NCBI RefSeq assembly: GCF_050303215.1
Contig: NZ_JBNLBH010000007.1
Location: 1 to 64,000 of the forward strand
Origin: Haliangium sp050303215
GTDB taxonomy: Bacteria > Myxococcota_A > Polyangia > Haliangiales > Haliangiaceae
Direction: 5' to 3'
Length of the DNA stretch: 64,000 bases
The notes beneath the pieces were generated by a model. The model saw nothing but the letters and a program-made list of their open reading frames with translations, was not told the DNA's origin and searched no databases. Both the position numbers and the translations under genes were made by a program. Below are positions 62,820 through 64,000 of the stretch, piece by piece (position 1 is the stretch's first letter; each line of letters starts with the position of its first letter).

Positions 62820-63033
62820 GCGACCGACCGCCGACCGAACTGATCGAGGACGGGCCGCAGCAGGTGGCACCGGATGGCCGGAGGAGCGGGCACGGGTTGG
62901 AGGTCGTTCACGCGGGGCAGCACGGCTCGGATGTCCTGGGCGGGGAGGCCGTGGCCGCTTCGTACACCCGCGCCATCGTGTGTCGCGCGATCTCGGAGAC
63001 GACGTCAACGATCTGGATGTCAATCGAGCATTG
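62820..63033 (-). pseudogene. Degenerate minus-strand coding remnant (frameshifted)
   Basis: On the minus strand, a frame reading DIQIVDVVSEIARHTMARVYEAATA (partly quoted: VVSEIARHTMARVYEAA) breaks at about 62950, after which another frame continues with AVLPRVNDLQPVPAPP. The plus-strand shadow pattern shifts at the same place, which suggests one former gene with a frameshift. I cannot name the family, and it could be coincidence. Confidence 0.3.
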
Positions 63034-63144
63034 ATGGTTGTTATTTAAATATCTGATACTGTCTGCTGGAGCACGATTTTTGCTGCGCGCGCGCTTGCGT
63101 AATGGCTGGGCCATGGCGCCGGACAGCCAGGAGGGATTCGTTAC

Positions 63145-63324
63145 ATGGCGACGCACGCCAACGCCCCCGCGGAGCCACCGCGGCGATGTCGAATCGACGC
63201 GGAAAAGGCCTTTCTGAGCGCGTTTCTCGCGTCGCACGCCCGAGCGTCTACTCGGCACACATCGCGGACAGGAGTGACGTGCTTGACCCACATCGCGTAC
63301 ATCACCACGAGTCCACTCGAGTAG
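63145..63324 (+). CDS. Possible 59-residue small ORF
   Basis: ATG at 63145 follows GGAGGG by nine bases. The 59-residue product (starting MATHANAPAEPPRRCRID) is Ser/Thr/Ala/Arg-rich with no recognised domain. Its stop lies within the right arm of the inverted repeat at 63240-63332. It may be a real small protein upstream of the lanthipeptide gene or a chance frame. Confidence 0.22.
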   Translation: MATHANAPAEPPRRCRIDAEKAFLSAFLASHARASTRHTSRTGVTCLTHIAYITTSPLE

Positions 63325-63332
63325 ACGCTCGG
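63240..63332. repeat. 15-bp perfect inverted repeat with 63-bp loop
   Basis: CCGAGCGTCTACTCG (63240-63254) and CGAGTAGACGCTCGG (63318-63332) are perfect reverse complements. It lies just upstream of the lanthipeptide promoter. A cruciform, structured RNA or remnant mobile-element end is possible. Confidence 0.75.
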
Positions 63333-63388
63333 TACTCATATCCCAGCATGTCCGACCCGGCGCTTGATATTTTTTGTCAGAAGTAACA

Positions 63389-63417
63389 TTGACACCATGT
63401 ATACGAAGCGATACCGT
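63389..63417 (+). promoter_or_regulatory. Candidate promoter of the lanthipeptide precursor
   Basis: TTGACA (63389-63394), 17-base spacer, TACCGT (63412-63417). Transcription would start near 63424, giving a ~50-base leader. The surrounding DNA is AT-rich relative to the window. Confidence 0.5.
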
Positions 63418-63474
63418 GCTGTTGGTCTCATAATCAAATATCGACGCCATATAGGCAAAGGATAAGGATTCAAC

Positions 63475-63720
63475 ATGAAGAAGCTGGACATCGCCCGCGC
63501 CCTGAAGGACAAGGATTACTTCGACAGCCTGTCGCCCGAGCAGCAGTCCGTGGTCTCTGCCATGAACCCGGCCGGGATCTCGAGCATCAGCGACGCCGAG
63601 CTCGAGACCGTCACCGGCGGTCTCGAGGGCGGTTTCCAGATCCTCGCGACCACGACCACGAGCGAGACCTCCTGTAGCTGCCTGGCGGCGAAGGACAAGG
63701 GCTGCTCCTGCTCGTGCTGA
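63475..63720 (+). CDS. Class II lanthipeptide precursor (mersacidin/lichenicidin type)
   Basis: An 81-residue RiPP precursor. The leader starts MKKLDIARALKDKDYFDSL and carries NPAG and ISDAELETVTGG, a pattern shared by mersacidin/lichenicidin-type leaders. Cleavage is expected after the double glycine at 48-49 (a second GG is at 52-53). The core is rich in dehydratable residues and cysteine: four threonines at 59-62, then SETSCSC, and CSCSC at the end; five cysteines and about ten Ser/Thr. AAGGA is six bases before the ATG. No LanM synthetase or transporter lies inside the window; they may follow beyond the edge. Confidence 0.9.
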   Translation: MKKLDIARALKDKDYFDSLSPEQQSVVSAMNPAGISSISDAELETVTGGLEGGFQILATTTTSETSCSCLAAKDKGCSCSC

Positions 63721-63767
63721 GCGGCCGCGACGCAGCATGCGTCGTACAGCGGATCTCCTGGTGAGTC

Positions 63768-63816
63768 GGGGGCAGATCAGGTATGGTCTGCCCCCTGCTC
63801 GTTCCGGAGTTTTTTT
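63768..63816 (+). terminator. Hairpin and T-tract after the lanthipeptide gene
   Basis: GGGGGCAGA (63768-63776) and TCTGCCCCC (63787-63795) form a perfect 9-bp stem with a 10-base loop. A run of seven T lies at 63810-63816, 14 bases after the stem. It could be a terminator, or partial attenuation that gives an excess of precursor over downstream enzymes. Confidence 0.6.
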
Positions 63817-63903
63817 GTCGTCGCGCTGAGCAGTGCGCGACGCAGCACCCGCATCGCGCACATCTCGACGCCCGGTCCATCGCCAGCAGGCCGCTGAAGA
63901 CTC

Positions 63904-64000
63904 ATGCCGGCGCCAGAACCCCGATTCAGCTCCACCACCGACGGCGCTCGACGGTCGAATACGGTCTGTATTCTCGGCTCGTCGCGCCGCGCGGGTGGAG
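63904..64000 (+). CDS. Open frame running off the right edge
   Basis: ATG at 63904 opens a frame (MPAPEPRFSSTTDGARRSNT in its first residues) that continues to the window end without a stop. The ribosome site is weak (GAAG upstream). If real, it could be the first gene after the lanthipeptide precursor. Too short to assign. Confidence 0.25.
   Translation, partial: MPAPEPRFSSTTDGARRSNTVCILGSSRRAGG

Overview
The window looks like chromosomal DNA of a high-GC, GC-skewed-codon myxobacterium (Myxococcota), probably near the Haliangium/Nannocystis side of the phylum. This rests on the density of Ser/Thr kinases, an FHA protein, a kinase/ATPase/histidine-kinase fusion, TPR-cyclic-nucleotide proteins, many lipoproteins with Asp-rich or Pro-rich linkers, a very large lipid-synthesis fusion enzyme and a lanthipeptide precursor. 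The assignment is inference from gene content; no rRNA or tRNA is present to check it.

Left part (1-24.8 kb): the C-terminal tail of an unknown gene; a membrane-anchored Ser/Thr kinase; a FtsX-type ABC exporter pair with a divergent TetR regulator and a palindromic operator; a tightly overlapped minus-strand SUF iron-sulfur operon (sufR-B-C-D-S-U-T); infA (IF-1) followed by 40-bp repeats; a small membrane protein; an FHA/coiled-coil protein; purF; prfB with its +1 programmed frameshift; an OmpA-like lipoprotein with an outer-membrane-barrel-like partner; a DUF3445 protein; a small TPR-like remnant; a lipoprotein with CxxxxCH motifs; a class IV aminotransferase; and a TPR/cNMP-binding protein.

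Middle (24.9-45.2 kb): a vWA lipoprotein; a three-gene sugar/envelope operon (deacetylase-like, ATP-grasp-like, HAD-glycosyltransferase fusion); an SRPBCC protein; a HAD-IB phosphatase with a LarA-like protein; an AAA-ATPase-like/PD-(D/E)XK protein; a lipoprotein with a phospholipase-A2-like CCxxHD motif; a GNAT-nitrilase fusion with a SET-domain protein; and a 1570-residue acyl reductase/acyl ligase/ACP/acyltransferase enzyme overlapped with an SDR gene.

Island (45.3-51.1 kb): base composition is visibly less GC-rich. It carries a DUF4258-type toxin with an MqsA-like antitoxin, then a minus-strand operon of a small unknown protein, a SIR2-NTPase and a membrane NTPase, preceded by an 18-bp palindrome. 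This is a plausible, undescribed antiphage system.

Right part (51.2-64 kb): a DUF885 metallopeptidase, polyphosphate glucokinase divergent from pdxJ, a 1709-residue pseudokinase-ATPase-TPR-GAF-histidine kinase, a lipoprotein with two golvesin-like domains, a gene-poor stretch with a degenerate gene and a 15-bp inverted repeat, and finally an 81-residue mersacidin/lichenicidin-type class II lanthipeptide precursor with its own promoter and downstream hairpin. Its modification genes, if linked, lie beyond the right edge.
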